Under the pieces are notes generated by a model. The model was not told where the DNA came from and made no database searches. It saw only the letters and a program-made list of their open reading frames with translations. From Gracilimonas sp017641085 (GTDB lineage: Bacteria; Bacteroidota; Rhodothermia; Balneolales; Balneolaceae), in assembly GCF_046115515.1 (NCBI RefSeq), contig NZ_CP175953.1: a stretch of DNA of 64,000 nt; one strand, given 5' to 3'. Position 1 is the first letter of the stretch. Every line of letters begins with the position of its first letter. The translations under genes and the position numbers were made by a program. Below, piece by piece: positions 26,444 through 35,386 of the stretch.

Positions 26444-27106
26444 ATGGCTAATATTAAGATTGCAATAGTCGATGATCATCAGATTGTTAGGGACGGTATA
26501 AAAATATTGATTGAAGACGAACCCGGCTTTGAAATCTCATTTGAAGCTGAGAACGGGGAACAAGCAACCAGGCTTTCAAAAGAGCACAAACCGGATCTTA
26601 TCATCATGGATATCACAATGCCGAAAATGAACGGTATCGAAGCTACTGAACAAATCAAGAAAGAACAGCCGGATGTTAAAGTCCTCGCCTTAACCATGCT
26701 CAGCGAAGACCAGCACATCAAGAAAATGATTAAAGCCGGCGCTTCCGGGTATATATTAAAAAGTTCGGGCAAAAAGGAGCTCATTAAAGCCATAAATACC
26801 ATACTGGATGGTAAGCATTACTTTAGCGATGATGCCACCCAGGCCATATTACAAGAGCTGGTTGAACCTTCTGTTTCAAAAAACAGGGAAGCTAATGAAG
26901 TCAATATAACTGAAAGGGAATTGGAGGTTTTAAAACTGATTGTAAACGAGTGTACTAACCAAGAGATCGCCGATCAGTTATTTGTAAGTGTACGAACTGT
27001 TGACGCCCATCGCCGCAACCTTCTGCAGAAAACAGGGGCAAAAAATACCGCCGGGCTTGTCAAGTATGCGATCAAAAACCAGCTTTTCGAGAATAATGGA
27101 GAATAA
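26444..27106 (+). CDS. NarL/LuxR-family response regulator
   Basis: A 220-residue two-domain regulator. The receiver (1-125) has IVDDHQIVRDG, phospho-Asp in IIMDITMPKMNG and Lys in YILKSSGK. The C-terminal helix-turn-helix has ITERELEVLKLI, NQEIADQLFVSVRTVDAHRRNL and a final amphipathic helix. It starts 3 bases after the PAS/HisKA_3 kinase and is its cognate regulator. Perfect inverted repeats lie 75-100 bases downstream at 27165-27204, before the next gene, and a related one lies before 27865; these could be its binding sites. Confidence 0.95.
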   Translation: MANIKIAIVDDHQIVRDGIKILIEDEPGFEISFEAENGEQATRLSKEHKPDLIIMDITMPKMNGIEATEQIKKEQPDVKVLALTMLSEDQHIKKMIKAGASGYILKSSGKKELIKAINTILDGKHYFSDDATQAILQELVEPSVSKNREANEVNITERELEVLKLIVNECTNQEIADQLFVSVRTVDAHRRNLLQKTGAKNTAGLVKYAIKNQLFENNGE

Positions 27107-27164
27107 CGCACATACATTTTGTTCTGCTTCCCTTTGCCACCGGGCGTTTACAGCAATTCTGCTT

Positions 27165-27204
27165 TTTTTACCTAGGTAAAAACACCTATGCAAATATAGG
27201 TGTT
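27165..27204. promoter_or_regulatory. Two adjacent perfect palindromes, candidate regulator sites
   Basis: TTTTTACCTAGGTAAAAA at 27165-27182 is a perfect 18-base palindrome. Directly next to it, AACACCTAT (27181-27189) and ATAGGTGTT (27196-27204) form a perfect inverted repeat with a six-base spacer. No T run follows the second, so it is not a standard terminator. The pair ends 8 bases before the -33 element of the next gene. Confidence 0.55.
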
Positions 27205-27212
27205 AATACTGA

Positions 27213-27242
27213 TTTATTAAGACTTACTAAAGAGTACTTTTG
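27213..27242 (+). promoter_or_regulatory. Promoter of the receiver-like gene
   Basis: TTTA at 27213-27216, an 18-base spacer and TACTTTTG at 27235-27242, an exact -7 match with a three-of-four -33 match. Transcription would begin near 27249. Confidence 0.55.
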
Positions 27243-27274
27243 CCATAGCAAGTAATAGTAAAGCTCGTTCACCA

Positions 27275-27673
27275 TTGGCAAAAATAATCTTCATAGGCAA
27301 AATCAACCAAACCAACGATATCGTATCGGAGATCTTGCAATCTTCGTTAAACGCGACTGTTGATTTTATTGTACCATCCCAATTTTTTTTGAATAAAGAG
27401 TCTGTAACCCGGGATAATGCGGAGATTATAATTTATGACCTAAATACATCACATGGTTACGGTAATGCCCCCGATAATATAAAGGGCATAAAAAAAAGCT
27501 CCCCTGACATTCCCGTTTTAGTTTTGAATAATCACGCCGATAAAAGGTTTATTCAGCCGTTAATAGAAGCGGGTGCATCCGGGATCATTTCACACACCCC
27601 CACTGAAGCTGAATTGTTTGAAGCGGTATCCCAACTCATGAATGGTAATACCTTTACTGATTGTCCGGACTAA
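27275..27673 (+). CDS. Degenerate receiver-domain protein (pseudo-receiver)
   Basis: A 132-residue CheY-fold protein without output domain. Asp55 in IIYDLNTSHG sits at the phospho-acceptor place. However, the acidic pair after strand 1 is missing (IIFIGKINQT), and the conserved Lys after strand 5 is replaced (ASGIISHTP instead of SGYILKSS). Phosphorylation by a kinase is therefore doubtful, and it may act as a constitutive binding module. It resembles the receiver half of NarL-type regulators, including the IEAGASG segment. The start is TTG at 27275; no ATG fits the frame upstream. It has its own promoter and precedes a multi-PAS kinase. Confidence 0.72.
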   Translation: MAKIIFIGKINQTNDIVSEILQSSLNATVDFIVPSQFFLNKESVTRDNAEIIIYDLNTSHGYGNAPDNIKGIKKSSPDIPVLVLNNHADKRFIQPLIEAGASGIISHTPTEAELFEAVSQLMNGNTFTDCPD

Positions 27674-27709
27674 TAAGGTCGTTGTTTTACCTTGCCGGGA
27701 AAATGAAAC

Positions 27710-27727
27710 ATAGGTCTTTTCACCTAT
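27710..27727. promoter_or_regulatory. Inverted repeat ATAGGT-N6-ACCTAT before the multi-PAS kinase
   Basis: ATAGGT at 27710-27715 and ACCTAT at 27722-27727 form a perfect inverted repeat with the same six-base spacer and the same half-site sequence (opposite order) as the repeat at 27181-27204. Position and sequence suggest one regulator acts on both genes. Confidence 0.5.
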
Positions 27728-27864
27728 TCCCAAAATTAGGCCTTTCACGTCATTCATGGGAAATGAGAGTTGGCTAAATTTACTCTCAGAAAAAAGAATC
27801 AATAGCTAGCAACCTGTTGTAGTACAACGAGAGTAAGATTTAAGATTTCATATACATCTACCCT

Positions 27865-30800
27865 ATGAAAAAGAATAATGATAATGTACACACCTTAATT
27901 GAATTAGACAGCCTTAGCTCGGCCGTTCTAAATTCGTTAAGTGCCCACGTTGCCATTATGGATTCTGAAGGTACTATAGTTGCTTTCAACAACAACTGGA
28001 AGATACACCGGGAAGATTTTGAAGAAAAGTGGACCCATCCTGAACTCAATAAAAATATCTTATCAGTACTTCAACAGCCTCTTGCTGAAGGAAATGATTT
28101 TGCCCTGAGACTATTACTGGGTATCAAAGACGTGCTTCATGAAGAAAGAGAAAGCTTTGAGATGAAGTGCCACATTACTTCTTGCGCCCACCGGAAGACT
28201 TTTGCTGTTACGGTAAAAACTCTGGGCGAGAATAATGGAGCTATACTGATTTACGAAGACATTAGTGCCCAAATACAGAATCAAACCTACCTGAAAGAAA
28301 CCCGGGAAAAATTCGAAAAACATTTTCAGAATAGTTTATATGGAATTCTGGTTGCCGATGAATCCAATTCTGTAATCGAAGCCAATAATGTAGCATGTGA
28401 AATTCTTCAGGTAAGTCAGAAAGATCTTGTTTTTTCAGATATCACAAACTACCTGAACATTAATATGGATGTTGCTGATATTCAGAAAATGATAAACCGA
28501 GAGGGGAACTATATCGGGGAATATGAGATAAAGACAGCAAATGGTTCAATTATTCCTATTGAGCTGTCAGTTACAATATTTCGAAATGAAAACGGGAAAC
28601 CGGTTACTAGCTGGGCATTTAAGAACATCTCTCAGAAGCGCAATGCAGAGCAGGCTCTTAAAGCTACCGAACAACAGTATAAACTGCAGTTTAATAACAC
28701 CCTGGAAGGAACAATCATAGGTAGACCGGATGGCCTCATTATTGCAGTCAATCCGGCTGCCTGTGATATGTTGGGGTATGAGCCCGGAGAACTGGAAGGA
28801 AAGTACCGGGATTTAGTTTTTGACATGAATAACCCGGTTAATAAAGAAGCCATAGCAAACCGGAGAGAGAATGGGTCTTTCACGGGAGAAGTTGAATTTA
28901 CCCACAAAGACGGACATAAAATCCCTGTTGAGGTAAGCTCTGTTATATTTGAAGCAGAAGGCGGAGAAGAAAAAACCATTATAAACATCAGAGACATCTC
29001 TTCTCGTAAAGCCATACAGCAACAACTTCTTGATGAAAAGGAATTCACGGAATCTGCCATCTCCAGCCTGCCTACAGCATTTTTTGTATTTAACCTGAAG
29101 GGAGAAATGATCCGGTGGAACAATATGCTTGAGCAGGATCTGGGCTACACATATGAGGAAATTGCCAATACTAGTGTCACTGAACTTGTTCACCCCAAGG
29201 ATCAGCCTTTACTTTCGAAAATTCTGGATGGCGTACTACTTGGGAAAAAAATTAGTGTGGAAGCCCGCTGTATAACAAAAAGTGGACAGGTCGTTCATTA
29301 TTTGCTACAGGGAACCAGTTTTGAGCAAAATGGCGAACATTATATAGTTGGAGGGGGTCTGAACCGCAACAACATCATTGAAATTGAGAATGAACGGCAG
29401 CAGGTAAAGAAAGAGCTTCAGCGTACCAAGCACTTTAATGAACTTGCCGTTGATGGGGCAAACCTTGGACTTTTGGAAGTAGATCTTGTTACAGGCTATA
29501 CCTATTTCAATGAGCGCTGGTTTAAATTACTGGGCTATGACTATGATAAAGACAGTAATGCGTTTACAAAACAATCCTTCTTTTCCATTTTGCATCCCGA
29601 AGACAAGGAAATTCCAGAAAGCGAGTTCCTGAGATATAAGAAAGAAGGAGGTAGATATGAAGCTGAGTTTCGCTTAAAATCTGCTGATGGCTCTTACAAA
29701 TGGATATTGGCCATTGCGAAATTTGTAGACTGGGATGAAGATGGAGAACCTACCAAGCTTGCCGGTTCTCATATGGACATCACCGAACGTAAACTGGCAG
29801 AAGTTGAAAGTAAAAGAACCCAGAAGCTTCTGAACCAATTGTTTTTCAATTCTCCAATTGGGATTGTATTGGTAGATGCTGATGGAAGAGTTCAAAAAAT
29901 TAACCAGAGCTTCAACCATATATTTGGATATACAGATGCAGAAGTCATCGGTAAAAACCTCGATGAAACCATAGTTCCCAAGGCTATGGATCAGCAGGGA
30001 GAAAAGCTTTCCAGATTAAGCTTTACAGGAGACAGTTTCCAAACGGAAACTATACGGCTAAACAAAAACGGCAAAGAGATTCCGGTATTGGTAGGGGGCG
30101 TACCGGTAGAAATGGACGGAGAAGTGATAGCCATATATGGAATGTATGTGGACATCACTCAAAGAAAATCACTTGAAAACCAGATTGTGAACCTGCTGGA
30201 AACGGAGCAGAAAGCCCGGGTTCAAATGCAGGATATGTTTGAAGAGTCTCCTTCAGCCATAGCCATGCTGGAAGGGAAAGAGCATATCTACAACTTTGTA
30301 AATCAAAAGTATAAAGAGTTGGTTGGGAAGGAAGATCTGGTCGGCTTATCGGTAAAAGAAGCCCTCCCCGAGATGGATGAGCAAGGCTTCACGGATCTGC
30401 TGGATACATGTTATAATGAGGATAAATCGTTCTATTTTAACGAGAAGAAAATTTACTTTAACAATGGAAGCAATGGTGCTTCCAAAAGTCATTATCTCAA
30501 CTTTGTATATAAGCCCATTCATAATGAAAATGGAGATGTGTACGGCATTTTCGTAGAAGCCATTGATGTGACTGAACAAGTTGAGGCTCGCAATATTATT
30601 GAGAAATCGCTTGCCGAGAAAGAAACACTGCTTGGGGAAGTGCACCACCGGGTTAAGAATAACCTGGCCATTATTTCAGGACTGTTAGAACTGGAGATTC
30701 TGGATAATCAAGATCAGAAAATATCCAAGCACCTGCATTCAACCCAATCGCGAATTACGACGATTGCCAAAATTCACGAGCTGCTGTACAGAAATGAAAG

Positions 30801-31257
30801 CCTGACCCATGTGAGTTTCAGAAGATTTATAGAAACGGTTGTTAAAGAAGGTGCTGAGGTGAACGACAACAATGCCTATAAACTCATTACCAGCTTTGAT
30901 TTGGACGAAGTTGAGCTAAATGTGAACCAAGCCATTCCCGCCGGAATGCTACTTAACGAGGTGCTTGATTACCTGGCCCTGATTAAAAGCAATGAAGGTA
31001 TGGAGAACGTCAGCCTTTCCTTAAAAATGAAGACTACTAATGATTGCGTAAGAATTGAACTCGAAGACCCATCTGCAACGTTACTTCCTTCGTATGAAGC
31101 AGACCACCCGAACACTAATCTTAGAAAGGAACTTATTGATGTATTATCGAGCCAGATTGATGGCTCCGTTATATTAGATAGTGATACAAAAAGCACATTG
31201 TCGATTCATTTTGCAAAGAGAGAACTGAAAGGCCCACACAGCGCTCTGAAAAATTAG
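27865..31257 (+). CDS. Multi-PAS histidine kinase with HisKA_2 domain and eroded ATPase domain
   Basis: An 1130-residue soluble sensor with about seven PAS/PAC modules in a row (cores such as GYEPGELEGKYRDLV, GYTYEEIANTSV, GYTDAEVIGKNL). A HisKA_2-type phospho-acceptor region follows: EVHHRVKNNLAIISGLLEL, His927-His928. In the last 150 residues the ATP-binding domain has lost its hallmarks. LLNEVLDYLALIKS replaces the usual second-Asn N box, LEDPSATLLP stands where a DDGxGLP box is expected, and no G2 glycine motif is seen. It may not bind ATP itself, or may serve as a phosphate acceptor or scaffold. It is followed 12 bases on by a complete GAF kinase, which might supply the activity. Confidence 0.88.
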   Translation: MKKNNDNVHTLIELDSLSSAVLNSLSAHVAIMDSEGTIVAFNNNWKIHREDFEEKWTHPELNKNILSVLQQPLAEGNDFALRLLLGIKDVLHEERESFEMKCHITSCAHRKTFAVTVKTLGENNGAILIYEDISAQIQNQTYLKETREKFEKHFQNSLYGILVADESNSVIEANNVACEILQVSQKDLVFSDITNYLNINMDVADIQKMINREGNYIGEYEIKTANGSIIPIELSVTIFRNENGKPVTSWAFKNISQKRNAEQALKATEQQYKLQFNNTLEGTIIGRPDGLIIAVNPAACDMLGYEPGELEGKYRDLVFDMNNPVNKEAIANRRENGSFTGEVEFTHKDGHKIPVEVSSVIFEAEGGEEKTIINIRDISSRKAIQQQLLDEKEFTESAISSLPTAFFVFNLKGEMIRWNNMLEQDLGYTYEEIANTSVTELVHPKDQPLLSKILDGVLLGKKISVEARCITKSGQVVHYLLQGTSFEQNGEHYIVGGGLNRNNIIEIENERQQVKKELQRTKHFNELAVDGANLGLLEVDLVTGYTYFNERWFKLLGYDYDKDSNAFTKQSFFSILHPEDKEIPESEFLRYKKEGGRYEAEFRLKSADGSYKWILAIAKFVDWDEDGEPTKLAGSHMDITERKLAEVESKRTQKLLNQLFFNSPIGIVLVDADGRVQKINQSFNHIFGYTDAEVIGKNLDETIVPKAMDQQGEKLSRLSFTGDSFQTETIRLNKNGKEIPVLVGGVPVEMDGEVIAIYGMYVDITQRKSLENQIVNLLETEQKARVQMQDMFEESPSAIAMLEGKEHIYNFVNQKYKELVGKEDLVGLSVKEALPEMDEQGFTDLLDTCYNEDKSFYFNEKKIYFNNGSNGASKSHYLNFVYKPIHNENGDVYGIFVEAIDVTEQVEARNIIEKSLAEKETLLGEVHHRVKNNLAIISGLLELEILDNQDQKISKHLHSTQSRITTIAKIHELLYRNESLTHVSFRRFIETVVKEGAEVNDNNAYKLITSFDLDEVELNVNQAIPAGMLLNEVLDYLALIKSNEGMENVSLSLKMKTTNDCVRIELEDPSATLLPSYEADHPNTNLRKELIDVLSSQIDGSVILDSDTKSTLSIHFAKRELKGPHSALKN

Positions 31258-31269
31258 TGGAGATTGTAT

Positions 31270-32502
31270 ATGTCCGAAATTATAGAACAAAAAATAGTCA
31301 GCGATTATCCGGTTCCTGAAAACGAATCTGAACGTCAAAAGGAAGTTGAGAAATATGATATACTCGATACATTACCAGAAGAAGAGTTTGATTCGCTGGT
31401 AGAACTGGCTGCCATTGTAACGGAAAGCTCTATGTCTCAGATGAATATTCTGGATCATAACCGGCAGTGGACCAAATCGGCTCACGGTCTCGAGTCTGGC
31501 ACAAATTGCGACCGCTCAGAAGCCGTATGTGCACACACCATTCTTGCTGATGGCAGCATGGAAATCACTGACCTCTCTAAAGATGACCGCTTTAAAAATG
31601 CCTCTTTTGTTCAACGTGATCCTCATCACAGGTTTTACAGCGGATATCCGCTAAAAACAAAAGATGGCTTTAATATTGGAGCGCTTTGTGTGCTCGACTC
31701 CACCCCAAAAGAGCTCAACGAGACCCAAAGACGAGCACTTAAGACCATTGCCCGTGAAATTGTTTCCCGGCTGGAAATCAGACGCACACAAATAAAGCTG
31801 GAAAAATTAAACAGGGAAAAGAATCATTTCCTTCGGGTGGTTAATCACGATATTAAAAGTCCGCTCAGTGGCATCGTAAGTACTGCCCATTACCTTCAGA
31901 ATGTTTGGGATGGAGATCACGATGAATTGAAAAGTATGCTTTCCATGATTGAAATCAGTGGAAGAAAGCTGGTTACTTACACCAGTGAGTTAGTCTCCAA
32001 CTCTCTGGAAGAAGGAGATTCCCGGTTAATTGTGGATGAAGTTCAGGTTGATGAACTCATTAAAGACCTGATTCTCATTTATACCCCACTCGCTAAAACC
32101 AAGCAAGTGGACATTACAACGAATTTCAATATTTCAGACTCATTTGAGCTTGATAACGAAAAATTTAAGCTGATTGTCAGTAACCTGATTTCTAATGCTC
32201 TGAAGTTTAGCTCGGCCGGTGACACCATAACGGTTAAAGCTGAAATTGTGGATACCAAAGAAAACCGGATTCTTCATTGTTCTGTATCTGATACCGGCAT
32301 TGGCATTCCGGAGCAATATATGGATGGATTGTTTACTCAAAACGAGAAACACCGACGCTCAGGTACACAGGGTGAAATCAGTACCGGGTTAGGCCTTCCG
32401 CTTGTAAAACAATTTGTAGAATTACATGGTGGCGGAGTTAAAGTTGAAACGGAAGAGGGCGTTGGCTCTACCTTCTATGTCACCATCCCTGAAAAACAAT
32501 AA
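31270..32502 (+). CDS. GAF-domain sensor histidine kinase
   Basis: A 411-residue soluble kinase. An N-terminal helix reads YDILDTLPEEEFDSLVELA, as in GAF kinases of this class. A GAF domain (about 25-170) has Cys residues in TNCDRSEAVCAHTIL, then HisKA with His193 in VNHDIKSPLSG, and an HATPase with LISNALKFS, DTGIGIP and STGLGLPLVKQF. The ATG at 31270 is preceded by GGAG seven bases upstream; a TTG at 31264 in the same frame is less likely. The gene directly follows the multi-PAS protein, and a strong terminator follows it. No dedicated receiver lies in the same operon. Confidence 0.93.
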   Translation: MSEIIEQKIVSDYPVPENESERQKEVEKYDILDTLPEEEFDSLVELAAIVTESSMSQMNILDHNRQWTKSAHGLESGTNCDRSEAVCAHTILADGSMEITDLSKDDRFKNASFVQRDPHHRFYSGYPLKTKDGFNIGALCVLDSTPKELNETQRRALKTIAREIVSRLEIRRTQIKLEKLNREKNHFLRVVNHDIKSPLSGIVSTAHYLQNVWDGDHDELKSMLSMIEISGRKLVTYTSELVSNSLEEGDSRLIVDEVQVDELIKDLILIYTPLAKTKQVDITTNFNISDSFELDNEKFKLIVSNLISNALKFSSAGDTITVKAEIVDTKENRILHCSVSDTGIGIPEQYMDGLFTQNEKHRRSGTQGEISTGLGLPLVKQFVELHGGGVKVETEEGVGSTFYVTIPEKQ

Positions 32503-32539
32503 CTGTTTGTTCATTTTCATTTGTACCCCGAAAAACCAG

Positions 32540-32574
32540 GGGCTGTGTTCCGGAAGGAAGGCAGCCCTTTTTTT
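32540..32574 (+). terminator. Terminator after the GAF kinase
   Basis: GGGCTG at 32540-32545 pairs with CAGCCC at 32562-32567, followed by seven Ts. Confidence 0.88.
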
Positions 32575-32739
32575 ATAAAAATATTTTTTCCTACGCTCCC
32601 TCACCTATTGCTTAATGTCAAAAAAGGTGCGAATATAGTTGTAATGTTTCAGGGTGCTCATCTGCCTGAACATGGGTTAGGGATTTGCCAAAACGGGCGA
32701 AAGAACATAACCACAATCTTTTGTTTGGAGACCGAAACC

Positions 32740-32835
32740 ATGGCTAACAAAGAACAAAAACCTGCTCCTAAATCTGCCCCCAAAGCAGCTGCCAAAAAGC
32801 AGGCTCCTCAAGCTAAAAAAGCAACCAAGAAGTAA
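32740..32835 (+). CDS. 31-residue Lys/Ala/Pro-rich basic protein
   Basis: A very small gene between two terminators (32540-32574 and 32873-32905), so it must have its own promoter. It runs from ATG at 32740, with GGAG about 10 bases upstream, to TAA. The product, starting MANKEQKPAPKSAPKAAAK, has around a third Lys, with Ala and Pro making up most of the rest. It has no hydrophobic segment. This composition resembles the tails of histone-H1-like or ribosome/nucleoid-associated proteins, so nucleic acid binding is a reasonable guess, but it belongs to no family I recognise. The isolated transcription unit is the best evidence that it is real. Confidence 0.6.
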   Translation: MANKEQKPAPKSAPKAAAKKQAPQAKKATKK

Positions 32836-32872
32836 TCCTTCCTAAGCTTTTTAATCAACTGTAGATTTAAAG

Positions 32873-32905
32873 AAAGCCGCTTCTGATTTCAGGAGCGGTT
32901 TTTTT
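32873..32905 (+). terminator. Terminator after the small basic protein gene
   Basis: CCGCTTCTG at 32877-32885 pairs with CAGGAGCGG at 32890-32898 (one G-U), followed by seven Ts. Confidence 0.88.
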
Positions 32906-32974
32906 ATTTTGAAGAGCGGTGCCGGAGAATCAAACAGATTATATCAGCAAAAAAATTAACCGGGCTGTTCTAAA

Positions 32975-34813
32975 TTACTTCTCTATAAACTGAAACAGCT
33001 TCTGCTCAAGGTCAGCCGGGTTAAAAGGTTTGGTCACAAAGTCGTTCATGCCCGAGGCATACACTTTCTCCCGCACTTCTTTTAGTGCAGCAGCCGTGAG
33101 GGCAATAATCGGCGTGTTTCTCTTGTACGGATCATCCAGTTTTCGAATATGCTCGGAGGCTTCGTATCCATCCATGGTTGGCATCTGAAGGTCCATCAGC
33201 ACCACATCGTAATTATGTTCTTTAATAGCTTCTACAGCTTCTTTGCCATTATCTACCACCGTCATATCCACATTCCAGCGCTCGAGAAACCTCAGCATTA
33301 CCTTTTGGTTCACCAGGTTATCTTCAGCAAGCAGAACACGCAGACCGCTTAAACTTTCTGCATTATCTTCATTTTTGGTAATTGCCTTAGCCTCGTCAGT
33401 TGAAGATCCTTTTTCGAAGGTTAACTCTACAAAGAAGGTGCTTCCTTCTCCTTCCTCACTTTCAACCGAAATTGCTCCACCCTGAAGTTCCGCCAATTGT
33501 TTACTGATGGTAAGCCCAAGCCCCGTACCGCCAAACAAGCGCTTCGTATTCTGGCTGGCCTGAGTAAAGCTTTCAAATATAGTATTTACTCGATCTTCTT
33601 CAATTCCAATACCCGTATCTGAAATGGCAAACTGAAGGCGTATTGAGTCATCATCATCCTGAAGAGCATTTACCGATAACCTTACATCTCCCTCTTCAGT
33701 AAACTTCAATGCATTACTTACCAGGTTATTCAGGATCTGTGTGAGACGCGCCGGGTCGCCGACTAAGATATTCGGTATCCCTTCTCCTATCTCTGTTTTA
33801 AGCTCAATGCCTTTGTTTTTAGCTGTAATTTTGAAGCTCTCTACAATGACATTTACAAGTTTATTCAGCTCAAATTCAATGCTTTCGAATTCGATTTTTC
33901 CGGCTTCTATTTTTGAGAAATCAAGGACGTCATCAATCAGCGAAAGCAGCGTTTTACCGGAAAAGTCAAGAATGTTGATCGGCTCGATTTGATCTTCGCG
34001 CGGACTGTCTTGCTTCAGCAGGTGCGTCATCCCCAAAATAGCATTCATCGGAGTTCTGATCTCGTGACTCATGGTAGCCAGGAATTCCGATTTGGCTTTT
34101 GTACTTTTTGCGAGTTCTTCGGTGGCCACTTCAAGCTGCTCAATGTAGGTTTCCAGCTTTTCCTGTTTCAGGCTCAACTCCTGATTCAATTCCTGCTCTT
34201 TTTGCAAAAGCTCCAGCGTCTGGTGCTCGGCATCTTCTTTAAACTGTGAAAAGGTGTTGAAAATTAACCAGGTAGTTACGAAAGAGCCCGTCAAAACACT
34301 CCATCTTACCAGCGAGAAGCTGCTTTCAGAAATACTGATTCTCTCGAAGATGATATAATCCAGGATGAAGTATGAAAGGATAGATAACAGAATACCCATA
34401 TTGCGCAGGTGCACCTGGGTATTATCAAAAAGAAGGATGGAAAGCCCCATGGCGGGTATAAAAAATGCCTGAATCATGGCATCGCCACCGAATACGGAAC
34501 TAAGAATAATAATACCGACATCGGCATAAGCGATAAGCAGAATCTTAGCGGCTTTCACAAATCCCTGCCTGGCCAGCAAAGGAATTAATAAAAAGGCGAT
34601 AGCTTCAGACAGAAAAAACCACGTCAGGGATACGGATTCGTTGATCTGAAAGGCAATGAGAAAGAGAATGGAAACGCCGGCTAAAAAGAAAGAAACCGAA
34701 TTCAGGACGGTCATACCCGCCTTTTTGCCAACAACCTCGTTTTCCGATCTCAGGTCTTTACCCAGAGCGATATCAGAAATGCCGGTGAGAGAAAATTTTG
34801 AGCTCATATTCAT
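32975..34813 (-). CDS. Membrane hybrid histidine kinase with C-terminal receiver
   Basis: A 612-residue protein. Five or six hydrophobic helices (about 34-200) have no recognised periplasmic sensor; a coiled coil follows (about 205-245). Then come HisKA with His250 in TMSHEIRTPMNAILG, an HATPase with LVSNALKFT, DTGIGIE and GGTGLGLTIS, and a receiver with LLAEDN, phospho-Asp541 in LMDLQMPTMDGYE and Lys in VTKPFNP. No HPt domain is attached, so phosphate must pass to a separate HPt protein, or the receiver tunes the kinase. None is encoded nearby. The gene is on the opposite strand from the preceding kinases. Confidence 0.93.
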   Translation of the reverse strand: MNMSSKFSLTGISDIALGKDLRSENEVVGKKAGMTVLNSVSFFLAGVSILFLIAFQINESVSLTWFFLSEAIAFLLIPLLARQGFVKAAKILLIAYADVGIIILSSVFGGDAMIQAFFIPAMGLSILLFDNTQVHLRNMGILLSILSYFILDYIIFERISISESSFSLVRWSVLTGSFVTTWLIFNTFSQFKEDAEHQTLELLQKEQELNQELSLKQEKLETYIEQLEVATEELAKSTKAKSEFLATMSHEIRTPMNAILGMTHLLKQDSPREDQIEPINILDFSGKTLLSLIDDVLDFSKIEAGKIEFESIEFELNKLVNVIVESFKITAKNKGIELKTEIGEGIPNILVGDPARLTQILNNLVSNALKFTEEGDVRLSVNALQDDDDSIRLQFAISDTGIGIEEDRVNTIFESFTQASQNTKRLFGGTGLGLTISKQLAELQGGAISVESEEGEGSTFFVELTFEKGSSTDEAKAITKNEDNAESLSGLRVLLAEDNLVNQKVMLRFLERWNVDMTVVDNGKEAVEAIKEHNYDVVLMDLQMPTMDGYEASEHIRKLDDPYKRNTPIIALTAAALKEVREKVYASGMNDFVTKPFNPADLEQKLFQFIEK

Positions 34814-34870
34814 TGCTTATCCCCGTTAGAGGGGGAAATTAAATGATTTATTATGAGCCTTACAATTAGA

Positions 34871-35299
34871 TTACGATAACGTTTTCTGAGATTTAAAGGC
34901 CATGGCATAAATCTTCATCTGTTTTACCATAGAAGCAAGTCCGTTTGCCCGCGTTGGCGAAAGGTGCTGTGCCATCCCGATTTTATCTATGAATTCGGGT
35001 TTTTTATTCATGATAACTTCCGGCTCCCGACCTGAATAAAAACGTACCATCAGCGAAACCAGCCCTTTGGTGATCGCTGCATCACTGTCCGCCTTAAATA
35101 TCACATTCCCATCTTTCATTTCTGCGGTAAGCCAAACCTGGCTCTGACAGCCTTTTACCAGATTCTCTTCGACCCGGGCTTCTTCCGGCAGTGGATCCAG
35201 TTTGTCGCCCAGCTTAATGATATACTTATACCGCTCGGGCCAATCCTGCAGTAATTCAAACTCTTTGATAATTCGTTCTTCTGTCGCCTGAATATCCAT
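34871..35299 (-). CDS. sufE: SufE-like sulfur acceptor for Fe-S cluster assembly
   Basis: A 142-residue SufE-family protein. These proteins accept persulfide sulfur from the cysteine desulfurase SufS and pass it to the SufBCD scaffold. The acceptor Cys51 lies in KGCQSQVWL, the family signature, and the fold continues with ADSDAAITKGLVSL and a helical C-terminus with LSPTRANGLASM. The ATG at 35299 is chosen over a TTG four codons upstream. No suf genes adjoin it. Confidence 0.94.
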   Translation of the reverse strand: MDIQATEERIIKEFELLQDWPERYKYIIKLGDKLDPLPEEARVEENLVKGCQSQVWLTAEMKDGNVIFKADSDAAITKGLVSLMVRFYSGREPEVIMNKKPEFIDKIGMAQHLSPTRANGLASMVKQMKIYAMAFKSQKTLS

Positions 35300-35336
35300 T
35301 TTTATTTTCAATATACGGGTTAACCTGCTCTACATA

Positions 35337-35365
35337 AAGAAAAAGCCCGCACGTTGGCGGGCTTT
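35337..35365 (-). terminator. Terminator after the PAS-only protein gene
   Basis: AAAGCCCGC at 35342-35350 and GCGGGCTTT at 35357-35365 form a nine-pair stem with a six-base loop; read on the minus strand a T run follows. It separates the PAS-only gene from sufE. Confidence 0.9.
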
Positions 35366-35386
35366 CCATATCAATTTTGCTGAAAC

